Both the position numbers and the translations under genes were made by a program. Below the pieces are notes generated by a model. It did not search any database, was not told the DNA's origin, and saw only the letters and a program-made list of their open reading frames with translations. Shown here piece by piece: positions 41,753 through 53,118 of a stretch of DNA of 64,000 nt (position 1 is the stretch's first letter; each line of letters opens with the position of its first letter). Where the stretch lies: positions 124,001-188,000 of the forward strand of contig JACEFZ010027925.1 of NCBI GenBank assembly GCA_014155875.1, read 5' to 3'. This DNA is from Cepaea nemoralis (taxonomy: Eukaryota; Mollusca; Gastropoda; Stylommatophora; Helicidae).

Positions 41753-41844
41753 AAGCTTCAACTTCATCATCCAAGCTAAGGGCATCTTGTGAGACAGGCA
41801 TCAGTGAAGATGAGGACATGATTCTATAGGTAAGTCACATCAAT

Positions 41845-42069
41845 TTTCTCTTTAATGTTGCATATCCCTTACAGGATAGTGCAGTTAACATCAGCATTTT
41901 TCAGCTGCTGTTGACGTACAAGGCAAGATTACGCTCGGTAGTTTGCCATTGCTTTCTGAGCGATACCAGCGCGGCTCGAACCGCTGTCGGTTCGGGCGCA
42001 GCTGCGTTACTCACGAGAATATACGGGATTACGGCGATAGCCGTAAACTATTCGCCAGGGAGAGCGGCA
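41845..42069 (-). mobile_element. SINE copy 2, with 11-bp target duplication
   Basis: Bordered by GTCACATCAAT (41,834-41,844; 42,070-42,080). Read on the minus strand, an A-box-like TAGTTTACGGC and a B-box-like GGTTCGAGCC show a tRNA-derived head. A conserved central part (CAGCTGAAAAATGCTGAT) and the CCTGTAAGGGATATG tail follow. Inserted inside the hAT element. Confidence 0.85.
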
Positions 42070-42217
42070 GTCACATCAATACATATGTAATTTCTTACTT
42101 TCTCAATCTGGATATTTTGCCTAGATACTTTCCAACGAAATCTAGATATTTATGGATGTTGTTTGGGCCGTTTCTAGATACTTTTGGTCAAAAAAAAGTG
42201 GCAGCCCTGATCGGGGG

Positions 42218-42535
42218 AAACAACTCTAACAGTTACAACTGTCGTCTGTCTTCAAGGCTGCTTGCTTTTGTCGCTTACAACTTTCGTATCTGCGAAGTTA
42301 TTTTAATCTTTTTGGCTTACAGTAAACTAAACGTGTGTTAACACCTGTTTCTTTTTTCTCTCTTGTTGCATTTTAATGCAGTTTTGTAAGTCTGCGTTCA
42401 ATTTTACATATATTTCGAGATTTTCAACAATACCATGAGAACGAGATCAGATGCAACCACAATACAAAATTCAAAATGGCGGCTCCCATGTTATACTAAA
42501 GTGGACGTCTATTTATTTTATAATTTTTGTTTTTC
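42218..42535. other. Unassigned sequence
   Basis: Host flank of the hAT element; no gene seen. Confidence 0.3.
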
Positions 42536-42700
42536 ACATATCCTTTACTTTACAGGACATTACAGTCCGCACCAGCATTTTTCAGCTGCTGTTCATGTCT
42601 TGGCAAGTATTACGTGCCGAATCTCGCGCAGCTGTGTTTCTTACATGGGTTTGCGGAATTACGCTCAACGCCCTCTTAAGCCTTCGCCAGGGAGACTGGC
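42536..42700 (-). mobile_element. SINE copy 3
   Basis: Minus-strand copy with the same CCTGTAAAG, CAGCTGAAAAATGCTG and CTGGCGAAGG blocks as copy 2, more diverged in the head. Confidence 0.7.
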
Positions 42701-42835
42701 TTTTTATAATTAGAAGTGGCAATTTAACTACTAAAATTAAGCGGAATACAAGTTTTATTTGTAGCAGTAATTTATATGTGTACTTTTATATTGATAATGT
42801 TTATCAAATTGGGTATTTACTAATGTCACTAATGA

Positions 42836-44333
42836 GACCACCACACTGATCATAGATAGGCCTTGAAAAACCAAATCCAACAGCAACAGTCCAGTATCTC
42901 AGTGAAGCCGAAGCCTTATATCAATTCTAAGTGGAAATATTAACATTTGACTGTTGGGATCTTGAACAAAGAAATACTAAAAGTTCCTCTCACTGAGTAG
43001 CTTTGCTTTCTTTGTGTCTCAGTCAAAGTGAAGCTGAAATTATCAAAATTTCTTATACTGCTATAACTTTTTTGTTTCTAAACGAACATCTTAGCAACCA
43101 TACTTCATTGTGATTGGGGTAGCGAAACCTAACTGCTCATGTCCATCTATTTTTATATATTTAATGTGTCACAACCTAATTAGCAATTAAACATGGCCGC
43201 TAATTAATTATCCTATCCATTAATGATTTATTTGTTTGTTTCAGGATTTGAGATTTAAATATTGAGTACAACCCACTACTGGCAACGCTGATCGTATTCT
43301 AGTATGAACCTATCCATTATTAATGTTAGCTTTGAAACCTACCAAGATGTATATTTTATTATGCCGAACTATGCTACTGACCCAATGGTTACTTTCCTTT
43401 TTCATTAATTACTAATTATAGATGACATGAGAGGTTAGGTCTCGCTACCCTGATCGCAGTGATATATAGTTGCTAAGATATCCGTTTAACCCTTTGAACC
43501 CTGCCAGTGCCCAAGGGTAACTGTCCTGTACCCTGGTGTTCCCAGATCATTACCCGTTTTTTGGCATTCTAATATTTCAATATTTCAACTTGAAAAAAAA
43601 AAAAACATTATTTCTGGAAAAAAATCATTGGTGAACAGCAAGAAACATAGGAAATGTTTCTAAGTGAGGGGAAAAAAACATGTTTCTAAGTGATTTAAAA
43701 AAATCATATTTATGCAATTTTGGGGAAAAGTGTAAATTTGCTATTGGTTTTGCCGATGTTTCCAAAAATTAACTCAAAAAATTATTTTTGCCAATTGCCA
43801 CTTTCCATCACTGTCCATTTCAAAGTCATCCTCATTGCCGTAATCATCGGCATCTAACTTCTTCTTACTGTCAGATTACCTATCCTGTCCATTACCTGAC
43901 TTGTGGTAAAACTTTTTGCCATTTTCACAGCTTATTTTGACCAAAAACCCAGTAAACTATCAAAAACATTTTGAATCTTTGGCAGGAGAGTGACCTCAAT
44001 CATGTTAGCCATGTCTAGATGTAAACTGGGTGCTTATTGGTCATCTGGTTGCAGATTAACAGTGAGATGTGAACAGGAAACACATGGAAGCCGGTATACC
44101 GGCTTGTAGGGTCTCTGATACACAGTACGTCAAGCCGGTGTACTGGCGCGTCAGGTTCAAAGGGTTAAAAACAAAAAAGTTATAGTAGCAAGAAGCTCAG
44201 TGAGTGGATTTCTGAGTGTTTCTTCATTCAAGATCACAATACTCAATATCTCTGCTTAGAATTGAAATATAGGCTTCATTAAGGTACTGTTGGATTTGGT
44301 TTCGCAAGGCACATGTAGTGGTGGTACCATTGA
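42836..44333. mobile_element. Foldback-like element with ~320-bp inverted arms
   Basis: 42,836-43,152 is the imperfect reverse complement of 43,420-43,489 joined to 44,169-44,333. Matching strings include ACCAAATCCAACAG and, reversed, CTGTTGGATTTGGT, as well as TTAGCAACCAT against GTTGCTAAGA. The arms flank an A+T-rich centre (43,153-43,419). The right arm is split by a TTAA-flanked MITE. I found no coding sequence or certain target duplication. Confidence 0.68.
43490..44164. mobile_element. piggyBac-like MITE flanked by TTAA
   Basis: Lies between TTAA (43,486-43,489) and TTAA (44,165-44,168). The ends are CCCTTTGAACCCTGCCAGT and, reversed, CCCTTTGAACCTGACGCGCC. TTAA target and CCC-starting ends are piggyBac traits. 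675 bp, non-coding, A-run rich. Confidence 0.82.
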
Positions 44334-44404
44334 TGAGCAATAAAGGGAGATGCAAAAACACAAGACAAATGCTGTAGATTTTAAAAAATACATCTAAGAG
44401 TGAA

Positions 44405-44495
44405 TGAAATCTGAATGTAAACTTGCCAAGAGATCACAAACAGCAAAAAAAAAAATACTGGGTTTGTCTGCGACATCCTGTAAAGGGTATGCAAC
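44405..44495 (+). mobile_element. SINE copy 4, 3' part
   Basis: Only the tail region is present: AACTTGCCAAGAGATCA, a CAGC-A-run variant and CATCCTGTAAAGGGTATG. Confidence 0.5.
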
Positions 44496-45059
44496 TAACT
44501 TTTAACTATTGTCAGTTTGTCGACTTTTAACCAAAGAATGTGGAAATCCATGGGCATAGACGGAGATAGGATAAGCCTGTTGTAGCACAGCTCAAATACC
44601 TGTGGCCTGATTGATATTTGTTACGACACTTAGGGACTTACCACTTTGGATTATATCACAATCTTCCCTTTCTCCCTGTATCCCCATGTTGGGGCATGAG
44701 CCTTCTTCGGTTAACTCAGACTATCTTTTGTTACCTTATGCAGCCACCCATGTCTTCCCGATATTCATTTCTATTTCTAATTCTCTTCTCCTTGAGTATT
44801 TAGGTCTTTCTCTAGTTAATTTTCCCTGTGAATTTCAAACACAGACTTTTCTAGTGACACAATTATCAGGTGTTTTTCAGTGTATGTCATAAGCCAGAAG
44901 CTTTTTGTAGCATCTTGATACACTGGTATTTGTTTAGTTCTTGCCATGAGCTCCACATTTGTAATTCTTTCATTTTAGTCCTTTTATTTTGCCTAGTCAA
45001 CAATTAATGAATGTTAGTAGTGTATTACCAATAATGTCAGTAGTCATTTTAAGTCACTT
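44496..45059. other. Unassigned sequence
   Basis: A+T-rich with no convincing gene; its right part may belong to the decayed LINE that follows. Confidence 0.3.
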
Positions 45060-45425
45060 TCCATGTTTCTGATCCACACAGTAGTACAGATTTAATGTCA
45101 TTACTGAATATTCTATTTAATTTCTTTTGACTTCCACAAATATCCTGTTGCTATCAAAGCTCCTCTTGTCTTAGCATTCTTATTTTAATATCTGTATATG
45201 CTCACCCATCTGTGTCTACATTGCTACCTAAATAGGTCTATAGTTCTGCCTCAATATCTTTGACCTTCCCTATGAACTTTTAGACCTAATTGTTGTGACC
45301 TATCTATTGTGTTTAGCTAAATCTTGCATCTCATTTCAATGTGTGGGACAAGAAGGCAATATCATCAATGAAGTCCAGATCATCAAGCTTCAGTGCACAA
45401 GCAGACAATATAGGGACCAAATTGG
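45060..45425 (-). pseudogene. Strongly decayed LINE reverse transcriptase
   Basis: On the minus strand LDDLDFIDDIAFLSHT (the RT catalytic box with one Asp retained in each pair), then TYLGSNVDTDG and ending LLCGSETW. Many stops. The order matches RTE-like ORF2. Confidence 0.6.
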
Positions 45426-45904
45426 CCTAATTGTCAAATGTAGGCATGCTCACAGCTTTCCCTGTTAGAAACTCACAAAGTAGAATTCTTGCACATAAGC
45501 AACAGTTTAGAAGGAACATTTGTGACCAGAGTTTCTTATGTTTCTCTTCAATTGAAGACTTGTTATTGTATGTATGGAAGGGAGAACAAGATACAGCAAG
45601 AAAGGCTGCTGTTATAAGTATTGCATTAACTTTAATGTTTGTATGATGTGTGACACAAGTAATAGAGATTTTTATATTTGTCGTGATAAACCAATATCAT
45701 TACAGTGTGATTGACTGCCAAACTCCAATTCTTAAAGGGAACGTGAGGAATAACATATCAGAAATCATAAGACATTTTGTATCATTAATCATAAATAGAT
45801 ATTATCTTGAAAAACAAAATATCAAATTAATTTATATAGTTTATTGTTGCATACATATGTAACCTATAAATCAAATCCTTTCAGATTGAAAGATGGAGAG
45901 TAAA
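45426..45904. other. Unassigned sequence, left flank of the LTR element
   Basis: A short open frame (45,431-45,646) has no recognised domain. Otherwise A+T-rich. Ends with the GTAAA target duplication at 45,900-45,904. Confidence 0.3.
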
Positions 45905-46495
45905 TGTCAGAGTCCTAACTATTAGCTCCGTCTAGCTCACTGGACTTGGACAGGCAAATTACAACATCTACGTAACATACACTAATAACACATGAATGCA
46001 ATCGGAAACTGGCAGGAGCTATCTCCTGAACAATCATTTATTACAATATATTACAGGCTGACAACATGGTCGCACTTCACGCTCAAACACTCGTTCAAAC
46101 CCAACAGCCACGCGCTAGCTCACAATGGCGATCTTTACACTGTCGCCCGCATGATCATTCACAATCACAACTTCACATCATCCCGCACATATCACAGTTC
46201 GTACATTCCTCGAATATCAATACACAACGTTCATCTCCATCTATGCGTCACAAAACACTATCGTTCTATCGCTCTCTAGATCTCCACACGTCCGTCTCTA
46301 TTCGCTGCCTCACACACACTGCCTCTCTCCTCGTCGACCTTCCCACATCGCGTGGCTCTGTTCACGGGCTTCTTGCCTGACCGTCCGCTAGCCAAGCCGT
46401 GATGTCTCCTACTGCCCATGACCTCAGCTATACTTACACTGACTCTCGCTTACATACCGGCACTTACACTATTCCTTAAATATAAGTCCCTGACA
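45905..46495 (-). repeat. 3' LTR (591 bp)
   Basis: TGTCAG to CTGACA type ends. Small frames inside recur in the other LTR and are not genes. Confidence 0.93.
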
Positions 46496-46507
46496 CTCTC
46501 CCCCCGC
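46496..46507 (-). promoter_or_regulatory. Polypurine tract
   Basis: GCGGGGGGAGAG on the minus strand, directly before the 3' LTR. Confidence 0.75.
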
Positions 46508-47846
46508 ACAAACAATGTGGCACTTTCTGTTGTTATTACTCTTGGTATATCTTTCTAACCTTGTCAGGGAATTATATGATCATAAGTATACGCTTGCGTC
46601 ACTTTTTACTCTGATCTTTTACGAGATTAACCATAACCATTGTTCTCTCTTTTTCAGTACTGAGGTTTCTCTCAAGGTTTTGTCGTGGTCTGACAAATGT
46701 TCTGGTTGGGTCTACTTGTCATACCTCGTTATATTATTCACTCCACACTCCGTGACATTACATTCTGTTCATTTTTCCCAATCGATTTTCTGTGCATTAT
46801 CATCTCATAGTTATTGTGGCTATGCTGGTTTAAGGATTCTCCATTGGTTTACGCTTCATGTTGGTCTATACAATGAAGTGTGCTAGTATCATAGCGCGGG
46901 AGTCGTACAGCAGACACGGCAACTCTGGAGTTACTCGATCTACAGATATAAAGTGGGTTACGGTTAAAATTTTCCGAAGGGTGGGGATTTTCAAATTTCA
47001 TGTTGAGATCATTTTGAGTGCTATCTCCAAACCTGCACTCGTACATGTGTGTATACATTCAATAGTTCAAATAATAATAATACACCATGTATAGTTTTGA
47101 AATGTAATCGTGCATGTTTGTATGCGTTTCTGCAATTTGTGTATATTTTCCAAAAAATGTAGGGTAATTTGTTGCTGATTTTTGTCAGTAATTCCACCGA
47201 CTGATGATTTACCTTGTTCAGCATAAGTATGTGTCTGAGTTGATTTGACATTGAGTTTATCAGTGGTAACAACAAACTTTGGTTCAACAGTAATGATATA
47301 AGTAACAAAGTTAGCTGGTTTGTCATGAGTAATATCATCTGTGTTGCGTCATGATGATGTGTGAATAACACTGTTAGTGAAGTCAGTTGTTTTGTATTTA
47401 CCATGAGTAGTGCGAGTATAACCATCCACTGTGTGCACTTGGGCATGTGTGTAGTTAACAGGGAGTACAGGAGGTATAGTATGTACCATGATGATTTGTG
47501 ATCTTTCCTCGCCCTTGTGAAATGCTTGTTTTCTGCACCTTCTTTTCTTTGATGATACACACCAGTTTCTGTTTTTTCTTGTTGTGAGATGGTAATCAAG
47601 TTGGTATGGTGTGGTACTTTGGTCTGTTCATCATGTTGTTGTATGATGAGTGGTGTAGTTAAGGTAGTGCTTGTTGTGGTGTTAACTTTTTGCCCTGTGT
47701 GAGTTTTGGACTCTGTGTAGTCTGTCACATTTAATACATTTCCAATTAATAAATCACAGCATGGATTGTCTAATAAAGCACAAGTTACTCTGCCTGATAG
47801 GAAAGGTGATTTTATATTGTCGATTGTCGATATTGTCGACGATCCG
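46508..47846 (-). pseudogene. Protease C-terminus and unrecognised 3' coding region
   Basis: Minus strand from 47,846: SPFLSGRVTCALL then CCDLLIGNV, the end of a Gypsy-type retropepsin. Downstream, in a second frame, a protein-like stretch (for example VDGYTRTTHGKYKTTD, then EPKFVVTTDKLNVKS) runs to about 47,080 with one stop, and I do not recognise it. There is no reverse transcriptase or integrase motif. It may be a separate 3' ORF, or relics between deletions. Confidence 0.5.
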
Positions 47847-47851
47847 ACTAA

Positions 47852-50593
47852 TCATTTTCCGTTACTTCAAGATCAGTAAATGTTATAATGTGTCGTTCAA
47901 ATATGTTAAACTCCAAGGATACTTTCAAGATTGGTTACTGGAATGTCAGAACTATGTACCAGACAGGGAAAACGACTCAGGTGTGTAATGTTATGATACA
48001 GACATCAACAAAGATAATTTCTATGAACAACTAATTGGTACCATCAACTCATCTCCCAAGCACGACATTGTTGTTGTAATGGGTGATTTCAATGCAAAGA
48101 TAGGGTCTGACAATAAGGGTGTTGAGAGATACATGGGAATTCACGGCTTAGGAGATATGAACCAAAACGGAGAGAGACTACTAGAATTCTGTGAAATAGC
48201 AAATCTGATAGTAGCAAACTCTTTATTTCCGCACAAAGATATACACAAAGTCACGTGGAACTCGCCTGATAGCATCACAAAAAATCAGATAGACCATTTT
48301 TGCATTAATGCCAAATTCCGTTCATCAGTACAAGACGTCAGAGCCTACAGAGGTGCAGATGCTGGCAGTGATCACAATCTCTGCATTGCCAAACTAAAAA
48401 TAAAGCTCAAGACTCTGCGCAGATCACCCAGAATTAAGAAAATAAACTCACAGTCCCTACTGACTAAAGAACACCAACTCGCATTCAATTCAGAGGTACA
48501 AAGCATCTATGCTAACAAAGAAAGTATATCGAGCAGTGCGAATATTAAAAACAACATTGAAGAAAATTGGAATTTCCTAAAAACTACCTTGCTAAATGCT
48601 GCAACAAACACAGTCGGCTACGTACAAAGACAGAAGAAGAAGTGGCTAAGCGATAACACCTGGACGAAGATACAAGAAAGAAAACAAGCAAAACTAACAC
48701 TTCTTTCTGCAAAAGACACATCTACATATGAAACCCATAAGCAAAAGTACTCTATGTTGGATAAAGAGGTGAAATCAAGCGCACGAAAAGACAAACAGAA
48801 CTTTATTCACAGCCTGGCCTCCGACGCCGAATCAGCTGCCAGAACTGGAAACAACAGAGCCGTATTCCATATCATGAAGCAACTATGCAATCACTCACCT
48901 ACACCAAATATACCCATCAAAGACAAACAAGGCAATCAACTGTTATCCGATGACCTTCAAAAGCAACGATGGGCAGAACATTTCAAAGAAATATTAAATA
49001 GACCGCAGCCTGACACTGTTCCGAACCTGGATGGAGAAATTACTATGCCCCCACTGGATGCCTCCTGCGAGTCATTCGCCATGGAAGAGATTAAAGCAGC
49101 CACCAAAAAATTGAAGAACAACAAAGCTGTTGGTGAAGATGAAATCTCAGGAGAAATACTCAAAGCAGCAGATGAGAACACCTTACAACGTTTGTTACAG
49201 CTGATCAATGAAATCTGGCAAAGCGAATCCCCACCACAACAGTGGAAAGATGGTGTAATTTTCAAACTGCCTAAAAAGGGCGATATGTCTGATTGCAATA
49301 ATTGGCGTGGTATCACTCTATTGTCAGTACCAGGAAAACTTTTTTGTAGCATGTTACTTGAGAGATTGAAAAAGGCGATAGATGAAAGGCTCAGAGAAGA
49401 ACAAGCAGGCTTCAGACCAAAACGGTCATGCATAGACCACATTTTCACCCTCAGAATAATCATTGAAGACTCCGTAGAATTCCAGTCGAAATTAATCACA
49501 AACTTTGTCGACTTTCAAAAAGCCTTCGACAGCATCCACCGTCCTTCACTTTGGAATCTACTTAACATCTATGGTTTTCCTACCAAATATACCAACGTCA
49601 TAAAATCTTTCTACAAAGAGACACGTTGCTGCGTAAGAACAGAAACAGGCAACTCTGACTGGTTCTCAGTCGAAACAGGAGTGAAACAGGGTTGTGTCTT
49701 ATCACCGATGCTTTTTGGAATAGCTATCGATTGGGTCATGCGCAAATGCACAAGCAACACAAATATGGGTATTCATTGGGTTGACAAAATTCTAGAAGAC
49801 CTGGACTTTGCCGACGACATAGTGCTTTTGAGTTCAACACATCCGGATGCTCAAGAGAAAATAAACCACCTCCAAAATGTTTCAGGGCAAATTGGTCTCC
49901 AAATTAACACCACAAAAACAAAGACTATTGATCTTACCAACAGTTCAGATGAGACCAAATTGAACAGCTACGTTCTTGAAAAAGTCAACAGCTTCACATA
50001 CCTAGGAAGCAAAATGACATCCACAGGGGACTCAACACCAGAAATATCAACTAGAATCGCACTGGCATCTAGTGCCTTCAACAAACTGTCAAACATCTGG
50101 AAGTCAAAGACACTCAGCAAACACACAAAACTTAAAATCTTCAACTCTTGTGTGATTCCAGTGTTAACGTATGGATGTGAAAGTTGGAAATCAACGGTAG
50201 CTTTAGATAAAAAATTAGACAATTTTGAGAACAAATGTCTTAGAAGACTTCTAAACATCCACTGGACAGACTTCAGAACCAATTCGCAAATAAGACAAGA
50301 GACTAAGCAAGATACAGTATCCAATTTCATAAGAAGACGCCGTTGGAACTACATCGGCCATGTACTCAGAATGGACAAGACAAGACTCCCCTACCAAGCC
50401 CTCATAAGGTCACCGGTAGGGAAAAGAAAACGGGGAAGACCAAGAGAGACCCTGCGTAGAACCATCATTAGAGAAGGCTCATTCAATGGCCAAGTAAATA
50501 TCCAAGATCTACAACAGATAGCAGCGAACCGCCAGGCATGGAGAGACAGGACTTCTGCCCTATGCGCCGCCTTAGGCTCAAGAGGAAAGACTA
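47852..50593 (+). mobile_element. RTE-like LINE inserted in the protease, with endonuclease deletion
   Basis: Flanked by ACTAA (47,847-47,851; 50,594-50,598). Removing the insert and one duplication brings the two protease halves into one frame, which confirms the edges. It has a short leader, ATG at 47,888 and the endonuclease start, then an internal deletion near 47,990, then a long open frame to the stop at its very 3' end. Confidence 0.85.
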
Positions 50594-50598
50594 ACTAA
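47888..50598 (+). pseudogene. RTE-like ORF2: endonuclease (deleted) and reverse transcriptase
   Basis: The start has FKIGYWNVRTMYQTGK, the APE endonuclease N-terminus. At about 47,990 the frame jumps to NFYEQLIGTIN, so roughly 100 codons including the catalytic Glu region are missing. From ATG 48,079 the frame is open for 839 codons: VVVMGDFNAKIG and GSDHNLC (endonuclease), then RT with LPKKGDMSDCNNWRGI, DFQKAFDS, VKQGCVLSP and the catalytic FADDIVLLSS (about 49,807). The tail has RRRWNYIGHVLRMD and GKRKRGRPRETLRR. RT looks intact, so this copy died by deletion, not decay. The layout matches RTE-type elements. Confidence 0.87.
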
Positions 50599-51945
50599 CA
50601 TAGGATATTTCTCTACTGTCCCTGAAACAGTTCTGCAATAGATGTACTCATCTAGGTAGTCTTTAGGATCAGCTAGGGTCTTCCGAAGACCGATAAGACA
50701 GGACCCTGTGTCACGTACACATGTGCATACTGTGTCATTGATGTATCCTTCATGGAACGTTAGTTTTCCTAACGACAGTCTTGAGGTTTTGTTCATTTCC
50801 TCATTTTCTTGTTGAGTATTGCCCTCTTTACATAAGGAATGAGGCTGAGTGATGTTAACAACATTATTAAAATATGGTACAAAGTCTGATGGGTAAAACT
50901 CAGCTTGTTCTGAATTTGCAGTGTTTGGTATTGTTTTCGTCTTAGTGATGTTTACTTTTTCTAAGTTCTTTGCCGAAATGTCTGTTGTAATGTTTATGGC
51001 TGCATTTGCTTTTGCTTTCTGTATTCTTTTTACTCCTTCACATTCAAAATGCCTGTGGCCATACGCAAGGCAAAAATGACATTTTGTTCTATATTTCCTT
51101 TGATTTACCTTCCCCAGTTTTTGTGCTATAATAGTATTTAGGTATTCTTGATAAGTGGGATTTTTATCGCATATTCCATTTTCTGTATGTGGAGTGCTAC
51201 AATGTTTGCATAGTACTGGTTTTGTTTTCTGTGGTTTATTTTGACAATCTGTGGCTGTAGATGCCGTTGTTTTCACAGTACTTTTCTGTTGAGTGTTCTT
51301 AACCAGGTTTATACTTTGGTTGTAATATTTGCGGCATTTTCCTAGTAGGTTTTTGATAGGTTCTGTTTTGTGTTCTTCTAAATATTTTCTGCCTTCGGCT
51401 GGGAGTGTTGCTTTTAGTTTTTCCATTAGGAAGAAATCTACTGCTGCCTGATCATTGTTTGTGTCTCTAATTTCAGATAGTAGCCTCATGTACCTGCTTT
51501 TTATTTCCTGTATATAATGGGTAAACGACAAGTCTGGGACTGGTTTCAGATCTCGTAACACTAATATTAGGGTGTCGAGGTCGTTTAAGTAGTTTGATAA
51601 TATGTTTGTTTTGTAATAATCATAGTCTTCCCTTGATATATCTGGTATGAAATCTTGCAGATGTCTGTCTCGTATTGGTAAGGATTCCCTATACCATGTA
51701 TACCATCTAATTTTTGGAATTTTGTAGTCTTGCATTTTCTTTTCGAATTCCTGTGTCCACTCGCGGATAAGGATATTTTTCCTATTACCGTTTGCAAATT
51801 GCTTCAAGTCTTCCTTGAGTTGAGACTTTCTATCGTTTAAATAGCCCTTCAATGTTTCGTAATGTTTTGTGCACCAGTATCTTAGTTGTTCTGGAGTGCT
51901 TGCATATTCTAAGGCTAGTTCTTTGAGGTCGTCATATGAAGTCAT
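50578..51945 (-). pseudogene. Gag and protease N-terminus of the LTR element
   Basis: 455 codons from ATG 51,945. The helical capsid-like region includes LRYWCTKHYETLKGYL and MEKLKATLPAEGRKYL. A CCHC knuckle CHFCLAYGHRHFEC (about residue 288) is preceded by another Cys/His cluster (CKHCSTPHTENGIC). The protease active site CVRDTGSCLIGLR lies near residue 415. The frame ends early inside the LINE insertion. Gag packages element RNA; the protease matures it. The frame has no other defects, in keeping with recent insertion. Confidence 0.82.
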
Positions 51946-52325
51946 TTTGGACCTAGTTTAATTTCTAAGTAATTAAATAATATTCAAATGTACCGATGAT
52001 GATATTTATACAAGCAAATCAAAGAATGCAGATTTGGGTACTTAGCAATCAAAATTAATCAACTTATCTTTATCTGCTGACTACTCGAACGCTTGATGTA
52101 CAGGAACGTGATTCTCGTGGTGGTTACCGTTGACCTGTTTTGGTTACGTCGGTCGCTTTGTAGAATTGAAACCTGCTGTGGAAAGAAATGATGTTATTTT
52201 CGTTCTGACTCTATTAACACATCTTTAATTTACAATTTCTTATACATATTATGCAATAGGTCTTCTTCTTCTTTACAAAAGTAGCGTTCTTTTGTGCGTT
52301 TTACATGGGAATATGGTTCATGTGT

Positions 52326-52338
52326 ACTTCTGACACCA
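52326..52338 (-). promoter_or_regulatory. Primer binding site
   Basis: TGGTGTCAGAAGT on the minus strand, seven bases from the LTR. It is complementary to a tRNA 3' end finishing CCA; I recall similar sites being assigned to tRNA-Leu in other Gypsy elements. Confidence 0.65.
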
Positions 52339-52345
52339 TTATACT

Positions 52346-52944
52346 TGTCAGAGTCCTAACTATTAGCTCCGTCTAGCTCACTGGACTTGGACAGGCAAAT
52401 TACAACATCTACGTAACATACACTAATAACACATGAATGCAATCGGAAACTGGCAGGAGCTATCTCCTGAACAATCATTTATTACAATATATTACAGGCT
52501 GACAACATGGTCGCACTTCACGCTCAAACACTCGTTCAAACCCAACAGCCACGCGCTAGCTCACAATGGCGATCTTTACACTGTCGCCCGCATGATCATT
52601 CACAATCACAACTTCACATCATCCCGCACATATCACAGTTCGTACATTCCTCGAATATCAATACACAACGTTCATCTCCATCTATGCGTCACAAAACACT
52701 ATCGTTCTATCGTTCTATCGCTCTCTAGATCTCCACACGTCCGTCTCTATTCGCTGCCTCACACACACTGCCTCTCTCCTCGTCGACCTTCCCACATCGC
52801 GTGGCTCTGTTCACGGGCTTCTTGCCTGACCGTCCGCTAGCCAAGCCGTGATGTCTCCTACTGCCCTTGACCTCAGCTATACTTACACTGACTCTCGCTT
52901 ACATACCGGCACTTACACTATTCCTTAAATATAAGTCCCTGACA
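52346..52944 (-). repeat. 5' LTR (599 bp)
   Basis: Matches 45,905-46,495 except for a duplicated TCGTTCTA-like octamer near 52,706 and about one substitution. Confidence 0.93.
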
Positions 52945-53033
52945 GTAAACTATCATCAAATGTCAAGGTAGAACAACTTGAAGTCTTTGTAGGTCAAGGT
53001 AAGATTAAATGCAATATAACGTAACAGTTAGTT

Positions 53034-53118
53034 GAATATCCTTTACAAGATGTTGCAGTCAGCCCCAGCATTTACTGACTGTTTTTGATTTACTAGATAA
53101 TGTTACTCTGTCTGGATA
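53034..53118 (-). mobile_element. SINE copy 5, 3' part
   Basis: On the plus strand ATATCCTTTACAAGATGTTGCAG and CAGCATTTACTGACTG match the tail half of the other copies, diverged. Confidence 0.45.

Larger units (their letters stand above)
40124..42209 (+). mobile_element. hAT transposon with perfect 8-bp target duplication
   Basis: Flanked by ATCGGGGG on both sides (40,116-40,123; 42,210-42,217). The ends are CATAGTTGCCA on the left and, reversed, CAGGGCTGCCA on the right: an imperfect terminal repeat of hAT type. Internal subterminal repeats of the TCTAGATA(T/C)TTT type occur near both ends. It carries a broken transposase and a later SINE (41,845-42,069). Without the SINE it is about 1.85 kb, shorter than most complete hATs. 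Confidence 0.92.
45905..52944 (-). mobile_element. Young gag-protease LTR retrotransposon, non-autonomous
   Basis: LTRs at 45,905-46,495 and 52,346-52,944 differ by an 8-base insertion and very few substitutions. Target duplication GTAAA at 45,900-45,904 and 52,945-52,949. The coding strand is minus, with a TGG-type primer site beside the 52,346 LTR and a purine tract beside the 46,495 LTR. The interior has gag and protease but no recognisable RT or integrase. An RTE-like LINE (47,852-50,593) is inserted in the protease. Confidence 0.9.

Noticed and set aside
45992..46380. Small ORFs of 95-135 aa in the LTRs
   Set aside because: They lie wholly within LTR sequence, overlap one another in two frames and match no family.
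46515..46886. 123-aa plus-strand ORF rich in Leu/Ser/Phe
   Set aside because: Antisense to the LTR element interior; membrane-like composition comes from T-rich DNA.
48957..50330. Minus-strand ORFs opposite the RTE-like reverse transcriptase
   Set aside because: Shadows of a clear coding frame.
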